NCBI GenBank assembly: GCA_002839285.1
Contig: PGXT01000002.1
Span: 34,767 to 98,766 of the forward strand
Length of the DNA stretch: 64,000 bases
Direction: 5' to 3'
DNA from: Spirochaetae bacterium HGW-Spirochaetae-5
Lineage (GTDB): Bacteria; Spirochaetota; UBA4802; UBA5550
The notes below the pieces were generated by a model. The model was not told the DNA's origin. It worked only from the letters and a program-made list of their open reading frames with translations, and did no database searches. Position 1 is the stretch's first letter; every line of letters begins with the position of its first letter. Made by a program: the position numbers and the translations under genes. Below, one piece after another: positions 35,963-45,182 of the stretch.

Positions 35963-37300
35963 ATGTCAGCTAAACTACCTGTTGTATCAATTGTCGGAAG
36001 ACAGAATGTGGGAAAATCAACCCTGTTCAACACTCTGATTAAAGATAAAAAATCTATTGTAGATTCATTTCCCGGACTTACACGGGATGTAATATCACGT
36101 AACCTGGTGCACGACGGAGTAAGTTTTATACTCTCCGACACGCCGGGACTCGATCTTTCATCGGCATCGGAACTGTCCGATAACATTTTAGACGGCGCGA
36201 ATAAGCATCTTGAGAAATCGGATGTCATACTCTTCCTTATGGAGTACCCGGCGCCGGAAGGATTTGACTATGATCTTGCCGATATTATCAGAAAAATGTC
36301 AAAACCGACTATTATAGCCGTAAACAAGATGGATAGCGGCGATCAGCTGGAGGTTATGACTAACTTTTACGAAATGGGGATGACTGAAGTTATACCTGTT
36401 TCCGCGGCAAGAAGGTTCAACATTGACCTGCTGCTGGACAATATAGTAAGACTTCTTCCTTCACAGAAGACGTCGGTACCGGAGCCGGACCTTAAAATTG
36501 CAATCGTGGGCCGTCCGAACGCCGGAAAATCAACACTTCTTAATGCCTTTATGGGCTTTGAACGGTCCGTTGTCTCGGAAATTCCCGGCACAACAAGAGA
36601 TTCAGTTGATGATATGTTTTCGTATTACAGTAAAAACATTCAGATCATAGACACCGCCGGTATAAGAAAGAAGAGCAAGATCACAGAAAACATCGAATAC
36701 TACTCCTTTACACGAACCGTTGAGTCAATTCATAGAGCTGATGTTGTTATTCACCTCATCGATGCCACCATGGGACTGACGGATAACGACAAAAAGATAT
36801 CGGACGAGATATTGAAAGCAAAAAAACCGATTATAATAGCGGTCAACAAGTGGGATGCCGTCGAGAAAGATCACAAAACTTTTGACCAGTTTAAAGATAA
36901 GCTTATTTTCAAATTTTATAAAGCTACGGACTTCCCTATAATCTCAATCTCCGCGAAGGAGAAACAGAGGATCACCAAAGTTTTAGAGACAGCTATACTT
37001 CTCAAAGAGAAAGCGAACAAACGTATCGACACACCTACTCTTAACAAAGTTATGGCAAATATTAAAAGTTTCGGTAAAATCCCGCAGCTTGGAGAGAAAA
37101 TCAAAGTATATTACGCCGTACAGATCGATACAATTCCTCCGCAGTTTAAATTTTTCGTTAATAATGAAGATTTTTTCAAGAAGGATGTTATACGATACTT
37201 CGAAAAAGAACTGCAGAAAGCTTTTGATCTTGAAGGGCTGCCGATTATTATTCATGTTGAGGGGAAAAAGAAGCGGGAAAGACCCGGCGGGAAGAGATAA
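35963..37300 (+). CDS. der: Ribosome assembly GTPase Der
   Basis: A double GTPase of 445 residues acting in 50S maturation. Domain 1: GRQNVGKST, DTPGLD, NKMD. Domain 2: GRPNAGKST, DTAGIRKKSKI, NKWD. The C-terminal KH-like domain is complete. GGAGGAG lies 6 bp before the ATG. Confidence 0.96.
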   Translation: MSAKLPVVSIVGRQNVGKSTLFNTLIKDKKSIVDSFPGLTRDVISRNLVHDGVSFILSDTPGLDLSSASELSDNILDGANKHLEKSDVILFLMEYPAPEGFDYDLADIIRKMSKPTIIAVNKMDSGDQLEVMTNFYEMGMTEVIPVSAARRFNIDLLLDNIVRLLPSQKTSVPEPDLKIAIVGRPNAGKSTLLNAFMGFERSVVSEIPGTTRDSVDDMFSYYSKNIQIIDTAGIRKKSKITENIEYYSFTRTVESIHRADVVIHLIDATMGLTDNDKKISDEILKAKKPIIIAVNKWDAVEKDHKTFDQFKDKLIFKFYKATDFPIISISAKEKQRITKVLETAILLKEKANKRIDTPTLNKVMANIKSFGKIPQLGEKIKVYYAVQIDTIPPQFKFFVNNEDFFKKDVIRYFEKELQKAFDLEGLPIIIHVEGKKKRERPGGKR

Positions 37301-37313
37301 TCAGGGAGAGAAA

Positions 37314-37913
37314 TCAGATTCTGACTCTCCCCTCTATCGATTTGGCAATTGTAGCGCAGTCTACATACTCCAGATCACAGCCCACGGGGAGACCATGAGC
37401 AATTCTTGTTACTTTAATGCCGAAGGGGGAGATAAGAGACGCTACGTAAAGCGTTGTTGCATCCCCCTCAATGGTCGGGCTTAAGGCCATAATTATCTCT
37501 TCAAATCCGCCGGCAGCACACTTTTTCACAAGAGTACTGATATTAAGATCCTCCGGGCCGATGCCGTCAAGCGGTGAAATAAGCCCGGAGAGAACATGAT
37601 AACGCCCTTTAAACTCCCCCGATGCCTCGATATTGAGCACATCTCTTGCACCCTCAACAACGCAAAGAACATCCCGCTCGCGCCCGGTATCGGAGCAGAG
37701 TGAACATATCTCTGAATCGGAGATTCCGCCGCATTCAGCGCAAGCCCTGATATTGTTTTTCAGGTCTATCAAAGAGGCGGCAATATTCTCAACATCGGGC
37801 TTACCCATCTTAAGGAGATGAAAAGCTATCCTTGATGCGCTTTTATGCCCGATGCCTGGAAGTTTAGAGAGTTCCTTTGTTACTCTGTCAAGATATACAG
37901 ATGGTGTGGTCAA
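37314..37913 (-). CDS. recR: Recombination mediator RecR
   Basis: A 199-residue RecFOR-pathway protein. It has the HhH segment LPGIGHKSASRIAFHLL, the C4 zinc site CAECGGISDSEICSLC, and a Toprim domain with VVEGARDVLNIE and TRIAHGLPVGCDLEYVD. TTG start with AAAGGTGAG upstream. The order dnaX-ybaB-recR is the widespread one. Confidence 0.95.
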   Translation of the reverse strand: MTTPSVYLDRVTKELSKLPGIGHKSASRIAFHLLKMGKPDVENIAASLIDLKNNIRACAECGGISDSEICSLCSDTGRERDVLCVVEGARDVLNIEASGEFKGRYHVLSGLISPLDGIGPEDLNISTLVKKCAAGGFEEIIMALSPTIEGDATTLYVASLISPFGIKVTRIAHGLPVGCDLEYVDCATIAKSIEGRVRI

Positions 37914-37946
37914 ATTATCTCACCTTTTATTTCTGAACTTTATTTT

Positions 37947-38261
37947 CTATTTAAACATGCTGCCGAGATCCATGCCGCCTGCCATTTTTTTCATCTCTTC
38001 AGCTGAAAAATCGCGGGCTTTATTTACGGCATCGTTAATTGCAGAGTATACCATCTTCTCAACTTTTTTTACATCTCCTGCTTTGACAAGAGCTTCGTCT
38101 ATAGATATATCGAGAAGGCTGAATTCACCATTTACCACAGCCTTAACGCTTCCGTCAGAGCTCTCTCCGCTGATTTTGGTCTTCTGAATTGTTTTCTGAA
38201 TGTTTTTCATCTCTTTCTGCATCTTCATCAGCTGGCCGATGTCGCCGAGTCCTTTTAACAT
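37947..38261 (-). CDS. ybaB: YbaB/EbfC family nucleoid-associated protein
   Basis: A 104-residue DNA-binding protein. LGDIGQLMKMQKEMKNIQKTIQ and the central VKAVVNGEFSLLDISIDEAL match the family. It overlaps the end of dnaX by 7 bp. Confidence 0.92.
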   Translation of the reverse strand: MLKGLGDIGQLMKMQKEMKNIQKTIQKTKISGESSDGSVKAVVNGEFSLLDISIDEALVKAGDVKKVEKMVYSAINDAVNKARDFSAEEMKKMAGGMDLGSMFK

Positions 38262-39849
38262 ATATTTTCTCCTTTTTTTATTACCTGTCCATGAAAGGCG
38301 CTTTTGAGTTTTGTAACCGCGTGACTCTCTATATTATAATCCTCTTTTTCAGGATTTAAAATCATTTCTGCTTCGGGGAGAGGTCTGGACTGCTCCTCCT
38401 GCCGGATCGCTTCTGCTTCGGTTCTCTGCTGTTCTGCTCTCTTCTCCGCAGATTTTAAATCTATGGGGGGGAAGGATTTTCCGCTTTTTACAGCTATGGG
38501 TGATCCGAGAATCTGTGAGAACCTCTCTTCAATGCTTTTTAATGTCTCTGAATCGAGAATCTCTTTATAATTTGAGCTCCCTAATCCATCGGGATACTGA
38601 AGTGTAAGCACACCTGAATTAAAAACAGCTTCGGCTGGTCTTAGAATGAAAAACAGTTTATCTTTTTTCGCTTCCAGATCTTTAAGAAAACTGTTCCAGG
38701 ACTCGTTTAAACTTAAAGTTCCGCTCTTTATGGGCTGATCTATTTTTTCATTTTTTTTTTCAGCATCCCTGTCAGGCTGCTGTTCCATGCTACTTATTCC
38801 GCTCTCAAGATGCTTTATTATATCCGCAATTGATGGAGTTTTCCTGACCGACACCATATCAAGAAGTGTCATTTCGAGATAGACCCTGTCGTTTCCTGAA
38901 AATCTGAGATTTTTTACAAGATCCGCGCCATTGACAAAGAATCTGCTGAGCTCTTCATCGGTAAACTTAACCGCAGCGTTACGGAGCGACTTCATCTCTT
39001 CAGCAGAAAGCCCCAGAATCCCCTGTAGGTCTACACCGCTGTTTATAAGCCGGAGAGAGCGTATCACCTCAATAAGACCCGATGAGTATCTTGATATATC
39101 GATCCCCATTGATACTATCTTGTCCACTTCTGCCATCAATCCCTTTCCGTCTGTATCGGAAATAAGATTCATCAGCCGGATGTAGCTCTCGGTTGGTACA
39201 ACTCCCATTATGGATAAAGCATCCTCTTCGGATATTTCAGTGTCTCCGCCTGTGGCAACGCCGGAGAAGGATATGACCTGTTCAAGAAGAGACTGGGCGT
39301 CCCTCATAGAACCATCAGCAATACGCGCCACGGGGAACAGGGCAGTGAAAGAATTGTTTCAGGTATTTTATGCATCTCCGTTGTTGCAAATATAAATACA
39401 ACGTGCGGAGGGGGTTCCTCAAGGGTTTTCAGCAGCGCGTTAAATGCCTGCGTGGTAACCATGTGGACTTCATCTATTATGTATATCTTATATTTTGACT
39501 TGGCTGGAGCAAAATTAACGTTTTCGCGGAGTTCACGGATATTATCGACGCCATTGTTGGAAGCACCATCGATTTCTATTACATCAAAGGAGTTACCCTG
39601 TTTTATTTCAACGCAGTTTTCACATACTCCGCAGGGGGTTGGAGTGGGCCCCTCTACACAATTAAGCGCTTTGGCCAGAATTCTGGCCATAGTTGTCTTC
39701 CCTACACCGCGAGGTCCGGAAAAGAGATAGGCGTGGGTAATACGCCCCTGGGTTATACTGTTCTGTATTGTTTTGGAAACATGATCCTGGAAGACGACGT
39801 CACCGAAAGTCTGAGGTCTCCACTTTCTGGCAATTACCTGGTATGACAT
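38255..39849 (-). pseudogene. dnaX: DNA polymerase III subunit gamma/tau, internal deletion plus frameshift
   Basis: The 5' part encodes [19 protein letters not shown], Walker [21 protein letters not shown], the C4 zinc site, DEVHM and [15 protein letters not shown]. After ILS (near 39346) the expected RCQ...F segment, including the SRC arginine finger, is missing. The sequence jumps to [17 protein letters not shown] in another frame, which then runs to the stop at 38255. By comparison with the family roughly 50-60 residues are lost. The 5' frame ends at 39304. DnaX is essential, so an assembly fault, or a second copy elsewhere, is likely. Confidence 0.88.
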
Positions 39850-39874
39850 AGTTAACCCGGGGGATTATTTTATA

Positions 39875-39959
39875 CGGAAAGGGAGGGATTCGAACCCTCG
39901 GTCACTTGCGCAACACACGGCTTCCAACCGTGCTCCTTTGGCCACTCGGACACCTTTCC
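39875..39959 (-). tRNA. tRNA-Ser (anticodon GGA)
   Basis: An 85-nt class II tRNA. The acceptor GGAAAGG pairs with the 3' CCTTTCC plus a G discriminator. The anticodon arm is CACGG-TTGGAAG-CCGTG with GGA, the variable arm is long, and the T loop is GGTTCGAATCC. CCA is not encoded. Confidence 0.95.
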
Positions 39960-40032
39960 TTGAGCATTAGATACCTGATAATTTATACTGTAATCTTTGT
40001 CAATAAACAAATTTTTGGATTTATTCCAATTC

Positions 40033-40178
40033 CGGGGTAGTGGTTTATTTTCGGAGCACAGCGCTTCGCGATGCGCCTGAAAAGGGGGACAGCACCCCGT
40101 AATCCCCCTTTTCAGCGTATGCGAGGCATACACACCACAAATTATAAAATGCTGCCAATTTTATCAGCAGCATTTTAT
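40033..40178 (-). repeat. Family A hairpin repeat, copy 3 (inverted)
   Basis: Read on the minus strand it gives GTATGCCTCGCATACGC, a stem GGGGGATTACGGGG/CCCC..., then CGCATCGCGAAGCGCTGTG and CGAAAATAAA, in the same order as the copies at 4814 and 32120. On the plus-strand 3' side there is the hairpin ATAAAATGCTGC/GCAGCATTTTAT (about 40145-40178). Confidence 0.8.
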
Positions 40179-40184
40179 TTATGT

Positions 40185-40213
40185 TTGACCTTTTTAAATT
40201 TTTTGTATATAAT
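40185..40213 (+). promoter_or_regulatory. Sigma-70 promoter of the solute-binding protein gene
   Basis: TTGACC (40185-40190), 17-bp spacer, perfect TATAAT (40208-40213), 23 bp before the ATG at 40237. Confidence 0.8.
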
Positions 40214-40236
40214 ATTAAAAAAGCACCGGAGTTTTC

Positions 40237-40967
40237 ATGAAAAATATAGCTTTTTCTTCATTAAAGATTCTGCTAATATCGCTTTTTGCAGCAACATCCG
40301 CTTTCAATACTCTTTCCGCGGAAGAAAACACAATCCGCTTAGGATATTCCGATGCTGAAGCCTTCCCTTTTCAAATACGTGACGACAAAAATCCTCCGGG
40401 GATCGCTTTTGAAATAATTTCTGAAGCCGCAAAGCTCACGGGAGTTAAAATAAAATACGTCAGACTCCCCAACAGGCGGGTACAGCTTTCGCTTCGCGAA
40501 GGGGATCTGATTGACGGGGCTTTTATGTTCTCCTACAGCGAAGAACGCAATGTCAATGGATTCTACCCCTCAATGCAGGGTAAACCGGACGGAAACAGAA
40601 GAATAGCAACTCTAAGCTACTATATTTACAGAAAAAAAGGATCATCAATAAACTGGGATGGTAAAAAATTTTCAGGGTTTGACACTTCTGATCCAAAAAT
40701 AAAGATCGGAGCAAATTCCGGATACTCAGTTGTGGGAGATCTGATTAAAATGCTCACCAGGATCTTGTGGCTGATAATTATCTTTCATCCGGAGGCATTA
40801 CTGATATTGAAAAACTTCCCAAACCGTTTATTCAGAAGGATTACTTTCTGATGTTCAGTCATCAATATTATGAAAAGAACCACCAGACTGCGGAGAAGTT
40901 ATGGAATAAGATCGGAGAGATCCGTGACAAAAAAACTGCGGCAATAGCATCGAAATATAAAGAATAA
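40237..40967 (+). pseudogene. Family 3 solute-binding protein, internal deletion plus frameshift
   Basis: The 5' part (205 codons before the stop at 40851) has a signal peptide and a periplasmic binding protein type II domain (RLGYSDAEAFPFQIRDD, LREGDLIDGAFMFSYSEER, KIGANSGYSVVGDLIK). Near 40750 it shifts frame. The remaining part, QDLVADNYLSSGGITDIEKL to ASKYKE (stop 40967), is in another frame. By comparison about 20-30 residues are missing at the join. The strong promoter remains. There is no permease or ATPase beside it, so the ligand is unknown. Confidence 0.8.
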
Positions 40968-41022
40968 TGGATTCACCAGCCTCCGATGTCGGAGCCCGGT
41001 GAATCACAGAATTAACCTGTTT

Positions 41023-41436
41023 CTAAAAAATTTCTTCCGGTTTAAAAAAGTAACCGATCTCAAATTCAGCTGTATCGGGTGCATCGGAACCATGCACTAC
41101 ATTAAACTGTATGCTCTCTGCAAAATCAGCTCTGATTGTTCCGGGGTCTGCTTCTTTAAAATTAGTAGCACCCATGAGCTTTCTGTTAAGGGCTATTGCG
41201 TTTTCACCTTCGAGAACCATTACAACTACGGGCCCTTCCGACATAAAAGATGTAAGTTCGTCATAGAAGAATTTACCCTTATGAACAGCATAGAATCCCT
41301 CTGCTGTCTCCTTTGACATATGAATTTTTTTCATCGCGGCTATTTTCAGTCCTGCAGATTCGAATCTTCTGATTATCTCTCCGGTAATATTCTTTCTTAC
41401 ACCGTCCGGTTTGATTATTGAAAGTGTTCTTTCCAT
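41023..41436 (-). CDS. ndk: Nucleoside diphosphate kinase
   Basis: A 137-residue kinase that balances NTP pools. [10 protein letters not shown] at the start, then the catalytic histidine in [20 protein letters not shown]. Complete. It starts with GGAGAAATTTA before the ATG. Confidence 0.96.
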   Translation of the reverse strand: MERTLSIIKPDGVRKNITGEIIRRFESAGLKIAAMKKIHMSKETAEGFYAVHKGKFFYDELTSFMSEGPVVVMVLEGENAIALNRKLMGATNFKEADPGTIRADFAESIQFNVVHGSDAPDTAEFEIGYFFKPEEIF

Positions 41437-41586
41437 TAAATTTCTCCATAGCAGTAGATATTTTTATAAGAAAACAGTATACATAGACTATTAAACAGTA
41501 TCCCATGTATAATAAAAAGTTCCCGATTTAATTGCGTAAATCCTTCGAATCCCCGTAATAATGTTCAGACAATGCGGTAAGGTATA

Positions 41587-41961
41587 TCAGTATCCCGAGG
41601 CTTTCTCTATACGCATCATTTCATCTTCATACATTCTGCATGTGTATGAGAAAAATGTTTCATACACATCGGTATCATTGCATAAAATCATTTTTCCCTT
41701 CAACGCTTCAAAGGAGAGAAAAACCGGCGCTGAATTCAGAACGGTGAGATCAATTTTTTCGAATCCCAGCTGATCCTGAAGTTTTCCGATTATTCCGCAG
41801 CGTACATCGAGATCCGGCATTGTTTTAAAATATACCGCGATATCAATATCGCTGTTATCCCCGATAATCCCTGAAGCAGATGATCCGAAAAGAAAAGCAA
41901 AGCTGACCACCTGCAGAGGATTAAGAATCCGGGCAATATCATCAGTGCTGATTGTTTTCAT
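41587..41961 (-). CDS. mntA: MntA-type nucleotidyltransferase antitoxin
   Basis: A 124-residue minimal nucleotidyltransferase. FGSSASGIIGDNSDIDIAV fits the GSX10DXD active-site motif exactly. In known HepT-MntA pairs MntA blocks the HEPN toxin by adding AMPs to a tyrosine. It overlaps hepT upstream by 20 bp. Confidence 0.88.
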   Translation of the reverse strand: MKTISTDDIARILNPLQVVSFAFLFGSSASGIIGDNSDIDIAVYFKTMPDLDVRCGIIGKLQDQLGFEKIDLTVLNSAPVFLSFEALKGKMILCNDTDVYETFFSYTCRMYEDEMMRIEKASGY

Positions 41962-42367
41962 AATTCCTCACTGCTTCTGTAAACTTTCTGAAATCATCAA
42001 GCCGTTTTGAAACAATATCGTACATAATTGAGGTGTCAAGTGAATCATAATTGTGGACAATTAGATTTCTAAAACGCACCATTGAAACGAATGGTTCTTC
42101 GCCGGAGATTACGCCAAGATCTTTAAGTCTGCGGATCGCATCGGCCGACGTTGTCTGAGGTCCGATTCCGTTTCTTGAACAGATCCTTTCCGCACAATCG
42201 ATCATTGCTTCCACCATTACCTGAAGTGAGCGTTCGATAATTTTCTGAAGACCCCAATCTCCGGAGATTTGATCTTCGGTAAAAGGTCCATACCCGTTAA
42301 GCTTCAAAATATACTCTTCAATGAGAGCACATTTTGACAATATAATGCCGTTTTTTCCTTTTTCCAT
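41942..42367 (-). CDS. hepT: HepT-type HEPN toxin (RNase)
   Basis: A 141-residue helical HEPN protein. RNLIVHNYD supplies the RX4HXY motif: catalytic Arg and His, and the Tyr that is AMPylated by MntA. Tightly coupled to mntA. The pair sits between ndk and a repeat-rich tRNA-Leu region. Confidence 0.88.
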   Translation of the reverse strand: MEKGKNGIILSKCALIEEYILKLNGYGPFTEDQISGDWGLQKIIERSLQVMVEAMIDCAERICSRNGIGPQTTSADAIRRLKDLGVISGEEPFVSMVRFRNLIVHNYDSLDTSIMYDIVSKRLDDFRKFTEAVRNYENNQH

Positions 42368-42493
42368 AATCGAATATTATTTCAAAATTTAAACATTGTC
42401 AACAAAATTAACTAATGGTTCATGCGCTTAATTGGAGTAGCGGTTTATTTTTGGGATCATAGATTTCAGGAATGTTTTATAATCAGGAAGGTA

Positions 42494-42533
42494 TAAAAAA
42501 AGGCTGCCTGATTTTAATCAGCAGCCTTTTTTT
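42494..42533 (-). terminator. Rho-independent terminator after tRNA-Leu
   Basis: A perfect stem, AAAAAAAGGCTGC (42495-42507) with GCAGCCTTTTTTT (42521-42533), 4 bp beyond the tRNA 3' end. Confidence 0.9.
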
Positions 42534-42536
42534 ATG

Positions 42537-42619
42537 TGCCCAGAGCGGGACTTGAACCCACACGAGAAAATCCCACATGGCCCTCAACCATGCGTGTCTA
42601 CCAATTCCACCACCTGGGC
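42537..42619 (-). tRNA. tRNA-Leu (anticodon GAG)
   Basis: An 83-nt class II tRNA. The acceptor GCCCAGG pairs with TCTGGGC plus an A discriminator. The anticodon arm is CATGG-TTGAGGG-CCATG with GAG, a long variable arm GGGATTTTCTC, and T loop GGGTTCAAGTCCC. CCA is not encoded. Confidence 0.95.
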
Positions 42620-42710
42620 TTTGGCACATCAACTTCTATGAGACTAAATATTTCAGGGGTAATAATGTCAACGAAAAAAATTAAAAATTTTTTAAGGTCA
42701 ACGAATTTGC

Positions 42711-42905
42711 TCAAAAACTGGTGGTGAATAGTAATCTCCATCGAGCAAGCCCCCGCACCCCGGTCGCTGGCAAAGCAAATTCATCACTGCCCCCTCCGGG
42801 GGTGCGGGGGCTTAGGTGGAGTGAATATTATTATTACCACCAAAAAATGAGTAGTTACGAATCAACCTCCCCCTCTCCATATGGAGAGGGGGCCGGGGGG
42901 AGAGG
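42711..42905. repeat. Cluster of family C hairpins between tRNA-Leu and lon
   Basis: Two strong palindromes in under 200 bp: AAGCCCCCGCACCCC/GGGGTGCGGGGGCTT (42747-42761, 42799-42813) and a 24-bp perfect palindrome CCCCCTCTCCAT/ATGGAGAGGGGG (42869-42892). The stretch GCTCAAAAACTGGTGGTGAA at 42711-42730 matches, inverted, the tail of the family B repeats. The last hairpin ends 14 bp from the lon stop codon. Confidence 0.75.
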
Positions 42906-45163
42906 TCAGTAAACAATCTCCAGCACTTCATCAAAATAATTAACAAAGTGGGCATCGAGTCCTTTCTTTATATATTCGGGGAGTTCATCAAAATCTTTTT
43001 TATTTTCGTAAGGATAGATTATTGTTTTAACTTCGCAAGAGAATACAAAGATGTTGCCATAGTTATTCCTGCAGATGGTCCGTCCTTCGGAGTTGCACCG
43101 GCAGGTACATGAAGATGTATATAGTGATTCGCAAAGTAATCTTCATCTATTCCGTAATCCCTTGCTCTTGACTGAATGTATGTATAAGCAATCTCTGAGG
43201 ATTCCCGCATAACATCTTTCAGCTGTCCCGTCTGTTTAAAACCTTTGACTTTTGTATGGATTCCGGTTGACTCAATGTATAGTGTTGTTCCGCCCATACT
43301 TGTCCAGGCAAGTCCCATTACAACTCCGGCGATACTTTTATCATATAGAGACTCATCTGTAAATCTCGGTTTTCCCAGAAACTCTTCAAGATTATCTTCG
43401 GTGACACATACCGGTTCGGTATTCCCCTCGGCAAATCTTTTAGTCACCTTTCTCATAATTTTCTTTATGTTATTTTCAAGGGATCTTACTCCGGCTTCAC
43501 GGGCATAACCATCTATCATTTTCTTCAAGGCGCTTGTATCAATTTTAGCCATATTCTTTTTAAGTCCATGCTCTGCCAGCTGCTTGTTTACAAGATATTT
43601 TTTTGCAATCTGAACTTTCTCTTCCAGTATATAGCCTGAGAGTTTCATTATCTCCATCCTGTCAAAAAGCGGCGCGGGGATAGTATCCATTGTATTTGCA
43701 GTTGCTATAAAGAGAATATTGGACAGATCGAAGCGGACATCCATGTAGTGATCAAGAAAAGCCGAGTTCTGTTCACTGTCAAGAACCTCAAGGAGAGCCG
43801 AAGCCGGATCGCCCTGAAAACTTGCACCGATCTTGTCGATCTCATCGAGCATAATAACAGGATTAGATACACCCACAGTTTTAAGGCTCTGTATAATCTT
43901 TCCGGGCATAGCACCGATATAGGTACGCCTGTGCCCCTTTATCTCGGCTTCATCCCTCATCCCTCCCAGAGAGAAACGGAAAAATTTTCTATTCAGAGCT
44001 TCCGCTACAGATTTACCGATAGAAGTTTTACCAACCCCGGGAGGCCCTATAAAGCAGATAATCGACCCGGAGATATTACCCTTCATCTTCCCTGTTGCAA
44101 TGAACTCGAGAATTCTATCTTTAATATCATCAAGCCCGTAATGATCCCGATCGAGAATAGCCCGGGCCTTGGAGATATCGTAGTTGTCTTCGGAATTGAT
44201 CCCCCAGGGTAGAGATGTGAGCCAGTCGAGATAGTTTCTGCTTACACCGTACTCCGCAGAGTGAGGCTCAAGAAGACGCATCTTGTTCATCTCTTCGTCA
44301 ATCTTTTTCGCCGCTTCTTCGGTAAGTTTCAGCTTCTCTATCTTCTCCTGAAATTTTTCGATTTCAGTTGATTTTTCATCCTTTTCAAGTCCAAGCTCCT
44401 TCTTTATCTCCTTTAGCTGCTCGCGAAGGAAGAACTCCTTCTGCTGCTTGGATATCTTCTCTTCTATCTGCTGGGTTATCTTTTTCTGGAGTTTATTAAG
44501 CTCTATCTCCTTTTTAAGAAGAATAAGAACTTTTTTCACACGATGACGGACATCAAATGTTTCAAGAATATCCTGAATTTCTCCCGATTCGGCCTGTGTC
44601 ATTGATGCTACAAAATCTGAAAGTTTCCCCGGATCTTCCACACTGAATCTGTTGAGGAAAAGTTTAAGCTCCTCCTGAAATAAAGAGTTTGTTTTTATTA
44701 AATCTTTAACAGAACTGATGATTGCCATTGAGTACGCTTTCATCTCATCAGTGGGTTTAAACTCCGCCTCGTAATAGTTTTCAACATTCCACCGGATAAT
44801 AGGTTCATTCTGCACCACACTCTTCAGTGTAAAGCGCCCTATTGCGTTGAGCATCACCTGCACTGTCCGCTCGTCTACCGGTGTGATTTTTATTATTTTT
44901 ACAGCCACACCGACATGATACAGATCTTCTGATCTCGCCATGCCGTCGTGCTGGTTTTTTATAAGAACAACACCGCCGATCTTATTCGGCGAATCCATGA
45001 TCTCCTGAGCGCTGTCGATCATTATATCTCCGGTAAGGATAAGGGGTATCATCATACCCGGGAATATAGGACGCTGCGATATGGGGATAATGGTCATCTT
45101 CTCGGGACGGAAGTCCTCTGCTATTATAAGCTGGCTTGCAATATCTTTAATGTCATCTGACAT
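42906..45163 (-). pseudogene. lon: ATP-dependent protease Lon, internal deletion plus frameshift near the catalytic lysine
   Basis: The N domain, coiled coil, AAA+ module (GPPGVGKTSIGKSVAEAL; DEIDKIG) and the protease domain up to [18 protein letters not shown], with the catalytic serine, are normal. At about 43030 the frame breaks and stops (43019). The expected C-terminus ([20 protein letters not shown] to FDEVLEIVY, stop 42906) is present in another frame. The missing piece, by comparison about 35-40 residues, holds the dyad lysine. As read, the protein would be an inactive 714-residue fragment. Either an assembly fault or a true lesion. Confidence 0.88.
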
Positions 45164-45182
45164 ATGATCACCTCATACTTAT

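Noticed and set aside
35962..36228. 114-codon minus-strand frame overlapping the der start (35884-36228)
   Set aside because: Antisense to the conserved G1 and G3 motifs of der; no independent support.
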